Positions 31,816 to 41,700 of a stretch of 64,000 bases of DNA are shown here, piece after piece (position 1 is the stretch's first letter; every line of letters begins with the position of its first letter). Position numbers and translations under genes: made by a program. Source of the stretch: Haematococcus lacustris (taxonomy: Eukaryota; Chlorophyta; Chlorophyceae; Chlamydomonadales; Haematococcaceae); assembly GCA_030144725.1 (NCBI GenBank), contig JASKMD010000029.1, positions 6,061,538 to 6,125,537 of the forward strand, in the 5' to 3' direction. The notes beneath the pieces are model-generated. The model saw only the letters and a list, made by a program, of their open reading frames with translations. It was not told the DNA's origin and made no database searches.

Positions 31816-32395
31816 CAGCAGCAGCATGGGTGGCAGCAGCAGCAGGGGGGGGGGGCAGCAGCAGCAGGGGGGGGGGGCAGCAGCAGCAGGGGGGGGGGGA
31901 GCAGCAGCAGCAGCAGGGGGGCAGCAGCAGCAGCAGTAGGGGGGGGTAGCAGCAGCAGCAGCAGGGGGGCAGCAGCAGCAGCAGTAGGGGGGTAGCAGCA
32001 GCAGCAGCAGTGGCAGCAGCAGCAGCAGCAGTGGCAGCAGCAGCAGCAGTAGGGGGGGCAGCAGCAGCAGCAGCAGTGGCAGCAGCAGCAGCAGCAGTAG
32101 GGGGGGCAGCAGCAGCAGCAGTAGGGGGGGCAGCAGCAGCAGCAGCAGTGGCAGCAGCAGCAGCAGTAGGGGGGGCAGCAGCAGCAGCAGTAGGGGGGGT
32201 AGCAGCAGCAGCAGTAGGGGGGGTAGCAGCAGCAGCAGTAGGGGGGTAGCAGCAGCAGCAGTAGGGGGGGCAGCAGCAGCAGTAGGGGGGGCAGCAGCAG
32301 CAGCAGTAGGGGGGTAGCAGCAGCAGCAGTAGGGGCAGCAGCAGCAGCAGCAGTGGCAGCAGCAGCAGCAGCAGTGGCAGCAGCAGCAGATATAG
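31816..32395. repeat. Compound CAG/AGT + G-tract microsatellite
   Basis: Units of 4-6 GCA triplets plus a G7-G10 run (GCAGCAGCAGTAGGGGGG-like) repeat about 25 times, directly abutting the palindromic satellite. It is G-quadruplex-prone. Confidence 0.96.
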
Positions 32396-32689
32396 TAGGG
32401 GCACTGTAGCACTTACCTACCTTTTGGCTGCTGAGTGAAGGGGGGGGGAGTGGAAGAGTGAAGGCGGGGAGGGGAGGTAGATGTGGAAGGCGGGAGGTGG
32501 GAGGCAGGGAGGCGGGAGACGGGGAGGCGGGAGGCAGGGAGGCGGGAGGTGGGGAGGCGGGAGGCTCAACCGGGTTGGGCTGGGCGGGGGTGGGTTGGGT
32601 TGGGGGCATGGGTTGGGGTGGGTGGGGGCATGGGTTGGGGGCATGGGTTGGGGTGGGTGGGGGCATGGGTGGGGGTGGGGGCGGGGGAG
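32396..32689. repeat. GGGAGGC(GGGA) and GGGTTGGG minisatellites
   Basis: Degenerate 8- to 13-base G-rich units (GGAGGCGGGAGGCAG, TGGGGGCATGGGTTGGGG) fill this stretch. No gene. Confidence 0.85.
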
Positions 32690-32881
32690 GGGGCGGGGGC
32701 GGGGGGCGGGGGCGGGGGCGGGGGCGGGGGCGGGGGCGGGGGCGGGGGCGGGGGCGGGGGCGGGGGCGGGGGCGGGGGCGGGGGCGGGGGCGGGGGCGGG
32801 GGCGGGGGCGGGGGCGGGGGCGGGGGCGGGGGCGGGGGCGGGGGCGGGGGCGGGGGCGGGGGCGGGGGCGGGGGCGGGGGA
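32690..32881. repeat. GGGGGC hexanucleotide array
   Basis: About 30 near-perfect copies of GGGGGC. The plus strand is an extreme quadruplex candidate; open frames through it (Gly-Arg or Gly-Ala) are artefacts. Confidence 0.97.
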
Positions 32882-33574
32882 GGATGAATTGGGAGGGGGT
32901 GGTTGTATAGGGAAAGTGGAGGGGAGGTGACCCATCAGACCTGCAACCAAGGGGCGTGCACGCGCGGTAGGGTGACCAGGCTGGGCACTGTGTTAGCTAT
33001 CACCGTGGCCTTACCTTTGTGGTCCTCCTGGCCTCCTACCTGCTCACACCAGGCAACATATCCCATGCGCCAGTGGGGTGGGACTGCGGTGGGGAGTGTA
33101 GGGTTTAGGGAAGGGAAGGTGGGGTGAGGTGGGGGTTGCGATGCCACGTCAATCGAAGGGTGGGAGAGGGGAAGGGTAGGCTTGACAAGTATGGGAGGGG
33201 AGAGGGAGGGAGAGGGGGAAGGGAGGGGTGGGAAGAGGGTGGGTGGGGTGGGCTTTCTCCTGGCTGCTGGGATGTCAGGGGAGAGGTGACGGGGAGGAAG
33301 AGGGGGAAGGGAAGGGGAGGTCCATGGGGAGGGCGAGAGAAGTGGGGAGCGCATTGATAGTCTCACGTGTAGGCGCACAAGACCTGCGGCAATGATGTGA
33401 CGATTTGTGTAACGAAGCAAACATTGGACATGGGTACTAGATGCACTCACCATTAGAGTAGGGAGATGTAGAGCTGGCAGATGGAGGGGCAGGTGTAGCA
33501 GCCCTCCATTACAACCCACCTTCCTTTGTCCTCACCTCAGTAGGAAGTGCAGGGTGGGAGAGTAGGGTTGGGTT
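32882..33574. other. G-rich unique sequence, no gene recognised
   Basis: The minus strand is open over 32935-33519 but shows only low-complexity Pro/Ser/Leu sequence, so no gene is called. Confidence 0.4.
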
Positions 33575-33849
33575 GGGTTGGGCTGGGCTGGGCTGGGCTG
33601 GGCTGGGCTGGGCTGGGCTGGGCTGGGCTGGGCTGGGCTGGGCTGGGCTGGGCTGGGCTGGGCTGGGCTGGGCTGGGCTGGGCTGGGCTGGGCTGGGCTG
33701 GGCTGGGCTGGGCTGGGCTGGGCTGGGCTGGGCTGGGCTGGGCTGGGCTGGGCTGGGCTGGGCTGGGCTGGGCTGGGCTGGGCTGGGCTGGGCTGGGCTG
33801 GGCTGGGCTGGGCTGGGCTGGGCTGGGCTGGGCTGGGCTGGGCTGGGCT
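33575..33849. repeat. GGGCT pentanucleotide array
   Basis: About 54 uninterrupted copies. All six frames are open (GLGWA / SPAQP peptides) and non-coding. A six-copy array of the same unit is at 30718-30750. Confidence 0.98.
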
Positions 33850-33897
33850 GCAACACAAGGGCTGCAACAGTGGGAACGTTGTGGGAGGTGATGAAAT

Positions 33898-33930
33898 GGT
33901 GGTGGTGGTGGTGGTGGTGGTGGTGGTGAG
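33898..33930. repeat. GGT trinucleotide run
   Basis: About eleven GGT triplets. Confidence 0.95.
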
Positions 33931-34179
33931 GGGGACTGGGAGGGGGTGGTGAACAGGGAGGTACTAGGCGTGATTGTAAGGCCTGCAGCAACCAGGTGTG
34001 GTAGCGGTTAGGCTGGATACTAAGGGCTATGCTGCGCAATGCTAGCTCCTTCTAAGCTCTTACCTTGGTCCTAAGCTCTTACCATGGTCCGTCTGGCCTC
34101 TTCGCTGCTCACAACACGTTGCACCTGCCTTGCGTTGGTGCATCAATGCTTGCGATAATTGCGGAGAATCGTTGCGAGG

Positions 34180-34540
34180 AAACTGGCCGCGAGGCTAGCT
34201 GCGATGCTGGCTGCGAGGCTGGCTGCGAGGCTGGCTGCGAAACTGGCTGCGAGGCTGGCTGCGAGGAAAATGGCTGCGAGGCTGGCTGCGAGGTGAGATC
34301 CTCGCACCGAGCTGCCTCACAGGTATGCTTCTGCGCTGCTGGACCAGCTGTGTGGCCGCGAGGTTGATTGCCGAGTATGTGGCTGCGAGTATGGGGTAGA
34401 TGTGGCTGCGAGTATGGGTAACCTCGTGCGATGCCATCTGTGGACCAGCTGTGTGGCCGCGAGGTTGATTGCCGAGTATGTGGCTGCGAGTATGGGCTAG
34501 ATGCGGCTGCGAGTATGGGTAACCTCATGCGATGCCATCG
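34180..34540. repeat. GCTGCGAG 12-mer array and 101-bp tandem duplication
   Basis: At 34180-34290 the unit GCGAGGCTGGCT repeats about eight times with small changes. At about 34341-34540 a 101-bp unit starting GGACCAGCTGTGTGGCCGC occurs twice in tandem with a few substitutions. Confidence 0.9.
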
Positions 34541-34632
34541 CTGCAATACCGGCTACACGATGCTGCGACTAAGTGTTGGACGGATGCCTGAATGCAAGTG
34601 AGATGTTCAGAATTTTTCTAAGTGCTTAAAGG

Positions 34633-34984
34633 CTACAGTACTGTAGACATCTACAGTACTGTAGATGTAAACAGTACTGTAGATGTCTACAGTACTGTAA
34701 ATGGTCTCTCGAGGTACCTCGAGGTACCTCGAGGTACTGTAGATGTCTACAGTACTGTAGATGTCTACAGTACTGTAGATGTCTACAGTACTGTAGATGT
34801 CTACAGTACTGTAGATGTCTACAGTACTGTAAATGGTCTCTCGAGGTACCTCGAGGTATCTCGAGGTACTGTAGATGTCTACAGTACTGTAGATGTCTAC
34901 AGTACTGTAGATGTCTACAGTACTGTAAATGTCTACAGTACTGTAGATGTCTACAGTACTGTAGATGTCTACAGTACTGTAGAT
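34633..34984. repeat. Palindromic satellite with CTCGAGGTACC inserts
   Basis: CTACAGTACTGTAG units with mainly ATGT spacers are interrupted twice by a 40-base block containing GGTCTCTCGAGGTACC and repeated CTCGAGGTAC palindromes, giving a higher-order pattern. Confidence 0.96.
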
Positions 34985-35024
34985 GTCTACGTATAGTATA
35001 ATGTCGGAGGCCAAGCTGTTACGG

Positions 35025-35122
35025 GAAAATAACGGTCGAGGCTGGGTCGAGAGTTGCGGTAAACGTCGAGGCGCAGCCGAGACGTTTACGCAACTCGAGA
35101 CCTAGCCGAGACTGTTATTTGG
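35025..35122. repeat. Long imperfect hairpin
   Basis: Arms of about 40 bases (AATAACGGTCGAGGCTGGG... and its near complement ...CTAGCCGAGACTGTTATT) surround the loop GAGGCGCAGCC. It lies between two satellite arrays. Confidence 0.8.
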
Positions 35123-35339
35123 ACGTGAACAGCGCTGGCCGAGACATTATGCGATATCCCTTTACATTACGACATTACGGTGTTCTAGCCTTGTGATATG
35201 AACGCCCCCTCCACCCTGTTTACTCGATAAGCGCAAGCAGCAAGTGCACCAATGTGCAACTCGTGCAAGCCGTAGCTCGCATTATGAAAGAGCTTGCACG
35301 GTGAAGCGCATGGGTGTAGCGGTAGACGACGTGGTAGCA

Positions 35340-35465
35340 ACGTTAAGAAAGTTGCACGCACTTTCCCAGTAATCGGGGTCAAGTCGCGCACTTTTCCCGT
35401 AATTGTGGGTCAAGTCGTGCACTTTTCCAGTAATTGTGTCGAGGCGTGCACTTTTTCCCGCGAGT
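35340..35465. repeat. Three tandem ~32-bp units
   Basis: GCACTTTTCCCGTAATTGTG-like units repeat three times with variation just before the next satellite array. The unit is unrelated to the palindromic satellite. Confidence 0.75.
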
Positions 35466-35609
35466 CAGCGCTAATGTCGACCCCTATGGTACGCTACGCG
35501 AAGTCATGTATGAGGCCATACACGCCGCAAGTCATCGACTACAGCGTCCAAAGTGCCGACCATTACGGGGATATAACGTACTGTGATTTTCTCGTAATGG
35601 AAAGGGATA

Positions 35610-36647
35610 GTACTGTAAATGGTCTCTCGAGGTACCTCGAGGTACCTCGAGGTACTGTAGACATCTACAGTACTGTAGATGTCTACAGTACTGTAGATGT
35701 CTACAGTACTGTAGATGTCTACAGTACTATAAGTGGTCTCTCGAGGTACCTCGAGGTACCTCGAGGTACTGTAGATGTCTACAGTACTGTAGATGTCAAC
35801 AGTACTGTAGATGTCTACAGTACTGTAGATGTCTACAGTACTGTAGATGTCTACAGTACTGTAGATGTCTACAGTACTATAAGTGGTCTCTCGAGGTACC
35901 TCGAGGTACCTCGAGGTACTGTAGATGTCTACAGTACTGTAGATGTCAACAGTACTGTAGATGTCTACAGTACTGTAGATGTCTACAGTATTGTAGATGT
36001 CTACAGTACTGTAGATGTCTACAGTACTGTAAATGGTCTCTCGAGGTACCTCGAGGTACCTCGAGGTACTGTAGATGTCTACAGTACTGTAGATGTCTAC
36101 AGTACTGTAGATGTCTACAGTACTGTAGATGTCTACAGTACTGTAGAGGTCTACAGTACTGTAGATGTCTACAGTACTGTAGATGTCCACAGTACTGTAA
36201 ATGGTCTCTCGAGGTACCTCGAGGTACCTACAGTACTGTAGACATCTACAGTACTGTAAATGTCTACAGTACTGTAGATGTCTACAGTACTGTAGGTGTC
36301 TACAGTACTGTAGATGTCTACAGTACTGTAGATGTCCACAGTACTGTAAATGGTCTCTCGAGGTACCTCGAGGTACCTCGAAGTACTGTAGACATCTACA
36401 GTACTGTAAATGTCTACAGTACTGTAGATGTCTACAGTACTGTAGGTGTCTACAGTACTGTAGAGGTCTACAGTACTGTAGACATCTACAGTACTGTAAG
36501 TGGTCTCTCGAGGTACCTCGAGGTACCTACAGTACTGTAGATGTCTACAGTACTGTAGATGTCTACAGTACTGTAGATGTCTACAGTACTGTAAGTGGTC
36601 TCTCGCGAGGTACCCCGACAGTACTGTAGACACCTACAGTACTGTAG
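35610..36647. repeat. Higher-order palindromic satellite array
   Basis: Runs of 3-7 CTACAGTACTGTAG units alternate with 38- to 45-base blocks of GGTCTCTCGAGGTACCTCGA. At least seven such alternations are visible. The number of palindromes between blocks varies, consistent with unequal exchange. Confidence 0.96.
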
Positions 36648-36905
36648 CATGGCCGTATCTCACCAACCGCGCAAAATCACGAATTTTAGTTTCAACCCCC
36701 GATCTTACAATGCCTTCTTTAGACTATGTACCAAGTCCGAGGCTCTGTTCGTGTACTCGCGAGGTACCCCGACAGTACTGTAGACCTCTACAGTACTGTA
36801 GCATGGCCGTATCTCACCAACCGCGCAAAATCAAGAATTTTAGTTTCAACCCCCAATCTTACAATGCCTTCATTTGACTATGTACCAAGTCCGAGGCTCT
36901 GAATC
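36605..36905. repeat. 154-bp tandem duplication at satellite edge
   Basis: Two copies with a 154-base offset (CATGGCCGTATCTCACC at 36648 and 36802) contain two satellite palindromes each plus unique sequence ending ATGTACCAAGTCCGAGGCTC. They are about 95% alike by eye. Confidence 0.9.
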
Positions 36906-37053
36906 TCAAAAATGCTGTTACTAATTTGCCTGAGTGTAGTCTTGCCTGTGCTGGAGTGTGTGGGAGCTTCCTGACTGCGTACAGCGGTTGGGGTGGAGTG
37001 TTTGGAGTCTTTGGAGGACAGCGGTTGACATGGAGTTTCTCTTAGCTGCGTAC

Positions 37054-37750
37054 AGTAGTAGTGGGTCACCCCCGCCATTGGCTGCACCCCCATGGCTCAA
37101 GAGATAACATCTAACTCATTTCTGAACGGATGAGGCCGCCGATTGGTGCGATGAGCTGGCGATGGCCTGACTGGAGTGCAGCCAGCCCCAGCGATTTGCC
37201 TGGTGGCTGGCCCCCAACCTGCGACGTGTTCTGGAGCCTCGCAGGTAATACTTGCGACTGCTATAGGCAGCCTGGACTCAGCGCGGCTGAATTTCGCATC
37301 CTGACTGGACATCGCAACTTTTCAGGTTGCACAAGATACTCCATACAATGATGCCTGTGGCTCCCGAGCAACCGCGAGCAGCAAAGATCGGTCAAAATGA
37401 TGTAGGAAATGAGCTGATAACTGTGTTTACCGCCCACACATGAAACGGCCCACACTTGAAGTTAACGCGTTTCTGTCTCATAGACACGTTAGTATCCCAC
37501 ACAAGTAATCGCACACAACTTGCAGTTCTTCATTTCACATCCTGGTTGGACTGTTAACTGGACAGCAAAAAGGCTGATATTTGAAACATTCAAAAGTTTC
37601 AGCCCGCCGACCCCGGCAAAGGTGCACATCAGCCCGAGCAGCCCGCCAGCTTCGCGCTAATGAACTGCACCGCCCTGCGCAAGAATTGCTGTAAAATTCT
37701 CAAAGACCGGTAAGATGTTATCAGGGGTGCAGCCAATGGCGGGGGTGACC
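37054..37750. mobile_element. MITE with 27-bp inverted repeats
   Basis: The ends GGTCACCCCCGCCATTGGC... are perfect inverted copies over 27 bases. They are followed a few bases in by a second inverted match (GATAACATCT). Possible 4-bp duplication AGTG flanks both sides (37050-37053, 37751-37754). It holds no transposase; the internal open frame 37130-37351 is unrecognised. A related end (ATGGCGGGGGTGACC) occurs at about 4654-4668. Confidence 0.75.
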
Positions 37751-37754
37751 AGTG

Positions 37755-38220
37755 GCGTTCTATGCACATGTACTTGTGTCTTGCTTGTTGCATTCACTTC
37801 ACTCTGCATGTAGCTTTGCTCTTTACTGTCATCTAGTGCTCACGTGTGTTAGCATCACCTCTTCAACATCACATGGTCATCATATCACCAACTTCACGTG
37901 TCTTGTGTGTGAGCTTGCATAAAACACGCATCCGTCATGAACACACTGTCATGCATGTAGTTCTCTTCTTATGACGTACTCTGCGTTCTTCTGCTTTGCT
38001 AGCCTAGGCCTGAGTGGGAGTGTTGTGGGTCAGGCCAAGGCCATCCGCTTTCCTTGCTTAGGGTGATATGTGACTTCGGCGTACTTAGCCTGCGTGGTGC
38101 TCTGCGATGGTTGGCACGGCTGTGCCCCATCGCAGGTATGGTGTTTTTCTAGCTGTTGCACGTAGGGCGTCAGCCTTTAGTGCACCGCAACGCATTTGTA
38201 TTGCTGACCTTATCCGAACT
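37755..38220. other. Intergenic, no gene recognised
   Basis: A short repeated motif GGCACGGCTGTGCCCCATCGCA occurs at about 38113 and 38230. No exon is supported. Confidence 0.4.
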
Positions 38221-38224
38221 AATG

Positions 38225-38450
38225 TAATTGGCACGGCTGTGCCCCATCGCACTTTCCCGGGTCCTTCTTGTGCCTCTTCTTTGCCATCACGCGATGCGCA
38301 GTGCGACGGGCGGTGGCCTTTTCAAGCAACTTGGGTTTCCTGTGAAAAATACACGGTTGTGTGAAAATACACAAGTGCTCTGGTGCAGCCGGGGCACCAC
38401 ATGAGGCCCTGCATTGGCACCTCGAACCACCCTCCCTGCGCTTTCCCCAC
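38225..38450 (-). pseudogene. Fanzor-like left end fused to zinc-finger fragment
   Basis: The minus strand at 38290-38250 repeats the NLS-like first exon (MAKKRHKKDPGK...) with its conserved upstream sequence (38300-38375). Directly upstream on the same strand is MQGLMWCPGCTRA, which resembles the late-protein segment VRGLVWCP of the copy at 26345-27150. Two pieces from opposite ends of the gene are therefore joined, a rearranged relic. Confidence 0.5.
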
Positions 38451-38709
38451 CACCAGGACAGGTGTAGGAGTAGGGTAGGGGTGTCGTTTGGACGGCCTAA
38501 GGGTAAGGCGGATAATTGTGCGTTCCTGTGCAAGCCATGTCAATTCTTCTCCTTATCAGGGTCAATACCCCACATTGCTAGCCAATCCTTGCCTCCGTAT
38601 GAATTTCGCCATACATCGTCAGACGTGGACCTGTCGCCCATCATCCTGTGCATGTGATGCTCGGCCACTAGCTGCGCAGCGCTGCAACCCTAGGGTGCAC
38701 CATCATTTG

Positions 38710-38714
38710 TTACA
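38710..38714 (-). terminator. Possible polyadenylation signal TGTAA
   Basis: TGTAA, the usual chlamydomonadalean signal, lies 47 bases after the FAM185A-like stop codon on the same strand. Confidence 0.4.
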
Positions 38715-38760
38715 TGAGCCCTGCTCAGTCGTCTTGCACCTTGCAGTCCGCACCAGCATG

Positions 38761-41700
38761 TCACGCCTTGCCCAGCTTGCGCTGCATAGCCGCTGCCCAC
38801 CCCTCCAGGTACATGGTCACATGCCCAGTCCCCGCAGCAATCTCCAGAGCTCCACATGCCACAGGCCCTGACCTGCAACCGGTCGACAGCACACGCACAC
38901 CCATTCTGACATGTTGAGCACCTTGCCAACTCGACTCATCAAGGTTCATGAGTAACAAAGCTGTTCCTTCCATGCGTCGCACCTCTTAGCAGCGGAGGCG
39001 CTGGATGGCGCGATGAGCCAGGAGACTGGTGGCGTTGAAGAGCTTGGAGCGCAACCTGGAGCAGCGGGCAGGGCAAGGCTCGCACAGCCGCTGCCATGAA
39101 GGCCGCCAGGGTGTTGATTGCCTTCAGACTAGTCAGCCACCCTGAGCTAGGTGTGAGTCACTGAGCCATCCCTGCAGCATGTGCCACCACTACCGCTCTG
39201 CTGTGGTGCTCACTAATGTATGAGGGGTCTTGTGTATGTCTGTGGTGGTGAGCAGGCTTGAGCTCAGGATATACCCTCTCGGACTGCTCCTGCAAGCCGC
39301 CACCACCCTCACAGCTGCTGGGGTGAACACCCTTATGGCCATTGAAAGCTGGGCTCTTGAAAGCTGCGCATCAATAGGTTCGCCATGCTTTGCACCCAGG
39401 CCACTGACTCCAGCGAGTGCCTTGCAGCAGCGCAGGTAGGGATGCTGGCCATCTGCAGGGTTGCTATGCCGCTAGGGCAATGCGGTGTGATGTGATAGTG
39501 ACGCATGCCTGCCCACCTTCGCCAAGGGTCATGTCCCCACAGCTGGTGAGCAGCACCTGCAGCTGGGTGTCAGGGGATACGGCTACACACACTGCGCCGC
39601 CGTTGCTGGCCAGGCGCAGGGTGCCGGCCCGGTTGTGCACATGCACCTGCAGTCATGCCGCACTGCAGCCTTATGCCCCACTGCAGCCTAATGCCCCACT
39701 GCAGCCGGGCGCCCTCTCTAGGCTGGCTGCCAGCCACACACAGGACACAGCCACGGTGCACCAGCACCATGGTATCTGCTGCCACTAGCACGGCAGAAGC
39801 ATGTGCCATGCAGGAAGGCATGCCAAGACAGTGTCCCTCGCAGCCGCCACGGCTGGCATCTTCTGGCCTAGGTGCATACGTGTAACGTGCAGGTCACACG
39901 CGGAGTGTGCAGGCTGTGTTGTACTGTAGTCCCCAGCATCCGGGTGGCCCAATGTGCAGTCTGCTGTTTCCCTATCAGCACATCCCATGGCAGTTAGCTT
40001 GATGAACCTACTGCACACCCGCACACCGGACGCACCTCTATGCTGCCGCCCTCAGACTCCACCTCCAGGTGCCCGTCCAGGCTGCCCACACGCACATCAC
40101 CCCCTTGGCTCCTCAGCCGTCCCGACTGGCTGCAGTCCATGTTGCCAATGGAGATGGCTCCACCTGGGGACCACCGAGCACAAGGGTGTCAAGCCAGGGT
40201 TCAGGGCCAGGGCAGACAAGCCACCTGCCAGCACCTGATACCTACCTGAAGGGCGGTTCAGGGCACCTGCCTTGCTTGCTGGTGTACAGGGCATGCCAGC
40301 TGAGCTCTCAGCTGTGGAAACCAGCTGCTGCGCTTGTACCTGACCCTTCACCCCTTCACCTAACCCTCATCCCAACAGCCATCCATGGATATGAAAACTG
40401 TACCAACCATCAAAGCCTAGGGTTGGTGTTCACAGGAATTGGAAATGCCTGGCTGACAGCACCCAGCTGGCCTGGACCATGGCTTGTTGAGTCTATGACT
40501 TTGCTTGCTCACTAATTGTGCGCCTGATGCCGTTGGCCACAATGAGCTGCTTAATCAGCGCTGCCAGCTGCCAGCCACCGCCCATCACACACCCTGCCAG
40601 GCACCCACCCACGTGATGCAATGTCCACCTGCTCCCCGTACACCGCGCCGGCCGAGAAGTCCGCCTGCAAGCTGACCTGCACCTGCTGCCCCACCAGCCG
40701 CTTCAGCTGCACTGCGCCCTGACCCGTGCTCACGTGCACCTGGCTGCCAGACAGCTCCCCACCCTGGGCACGGCACAGCAAGCCACATGCAGAGCGCAAG
40801 TCGGGCACACGTGCAGCAGCCGGGAGGCATGGAGGGCACCGAGGGCAACAGGTCTAGAGGGCTCAGGGGTGTTGACATGAGGGTCGCGTGCAGCCCACAC
40901 CAGCAGCCGGCAAGGGTGCAGGCGCCACTGAGATGGTGGCATGGGCTGCAATGGGCCTAAGCTGCCTCTTCCTCTTCCTCACCAGTCCACAGTAAGCAGG
41001 CTGCCCTGGGTCAGGCAGTGGGTGGCACCTGGCAGCGGATTTCAAGCAGGGCGGGGAAAGCCAGGAGGGCTTGCAAGCAGCCGGATGTGTCTAGAGGGGC
41101 TGACAAAGGGAAAGAGAAAATCAGAGCCATCACTCCATGAGTCACTCCATGAATCTCCGAGGAAACCCAGGTTAACTTGAAAGGCCACAGACGTCTCAAA
41201 GCACGTCACGCAATGGCTTGGATGTAGCGGAAGGGCACCGCCAAGCAAAAGCGGTAGCCTGCCACCAACCAGGGACAGAGTGGCGCCAAGACCCTGCCTG
41301 CCTGCCTGCCTGCCTCCTGCCCCTCCACCCGCACTGGTCCCAGTCAAGGGACTTGCCAGCTACCACCTCGCCGGTGTTCCTCCCTCACACCTTCAACGGC
41401 CCGGCAGCCTCCACACCACCGGCGCTGCCTCCCTTCACCCGGGTGTCAATCACAGCGTGTGTGGCACGCACCTGGAGGGGCACAGGCACAGCTACTGTCA
41501 CAACCACTCTGACAGCCATGGTCAGCCACAGCCAACCACAGCCAGGCACAGCTACAGCCAGCCACCGCCACTACCACAGCAAGCCAGCCAGCCAGCCATG
41601 GCCTGAGCAGAGCCCTTGACAAGGTCACAGCCATTGCAACATCGTAACATACACAGCGAGCACCCTCGCTGCCAAAACTATCCACTATAAGCTTAGGAAA

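Noticed and set aside
30809..31995. Plus-strand frames of about 375 residues with YSTVDT or LQYCRH repeats
   Set aside because: Same satellite read in other frames; open frames on both strands show there is no coding signal.
30641..32666. Open frames of 587 and 602 residues on the minus strand
   Set aside because: They are translations of the 18-bp palindromic satellite and CAG/G arrays. The period is a multiple of three and has no stops on either strand.
32458..32950. Gly-Arg, Gly-Ala and Pro-Ala repeat frames
   Set aside because: Produced by the GGGGGC hexamer; reminiscent of dipeptide-repeat expansions but no gene context.
33532..33952. Overlapping frames of GLGWA or SPAQP repeats
   Set aside because: Artefacts of the GGGCT pentamer, open in all six frames.
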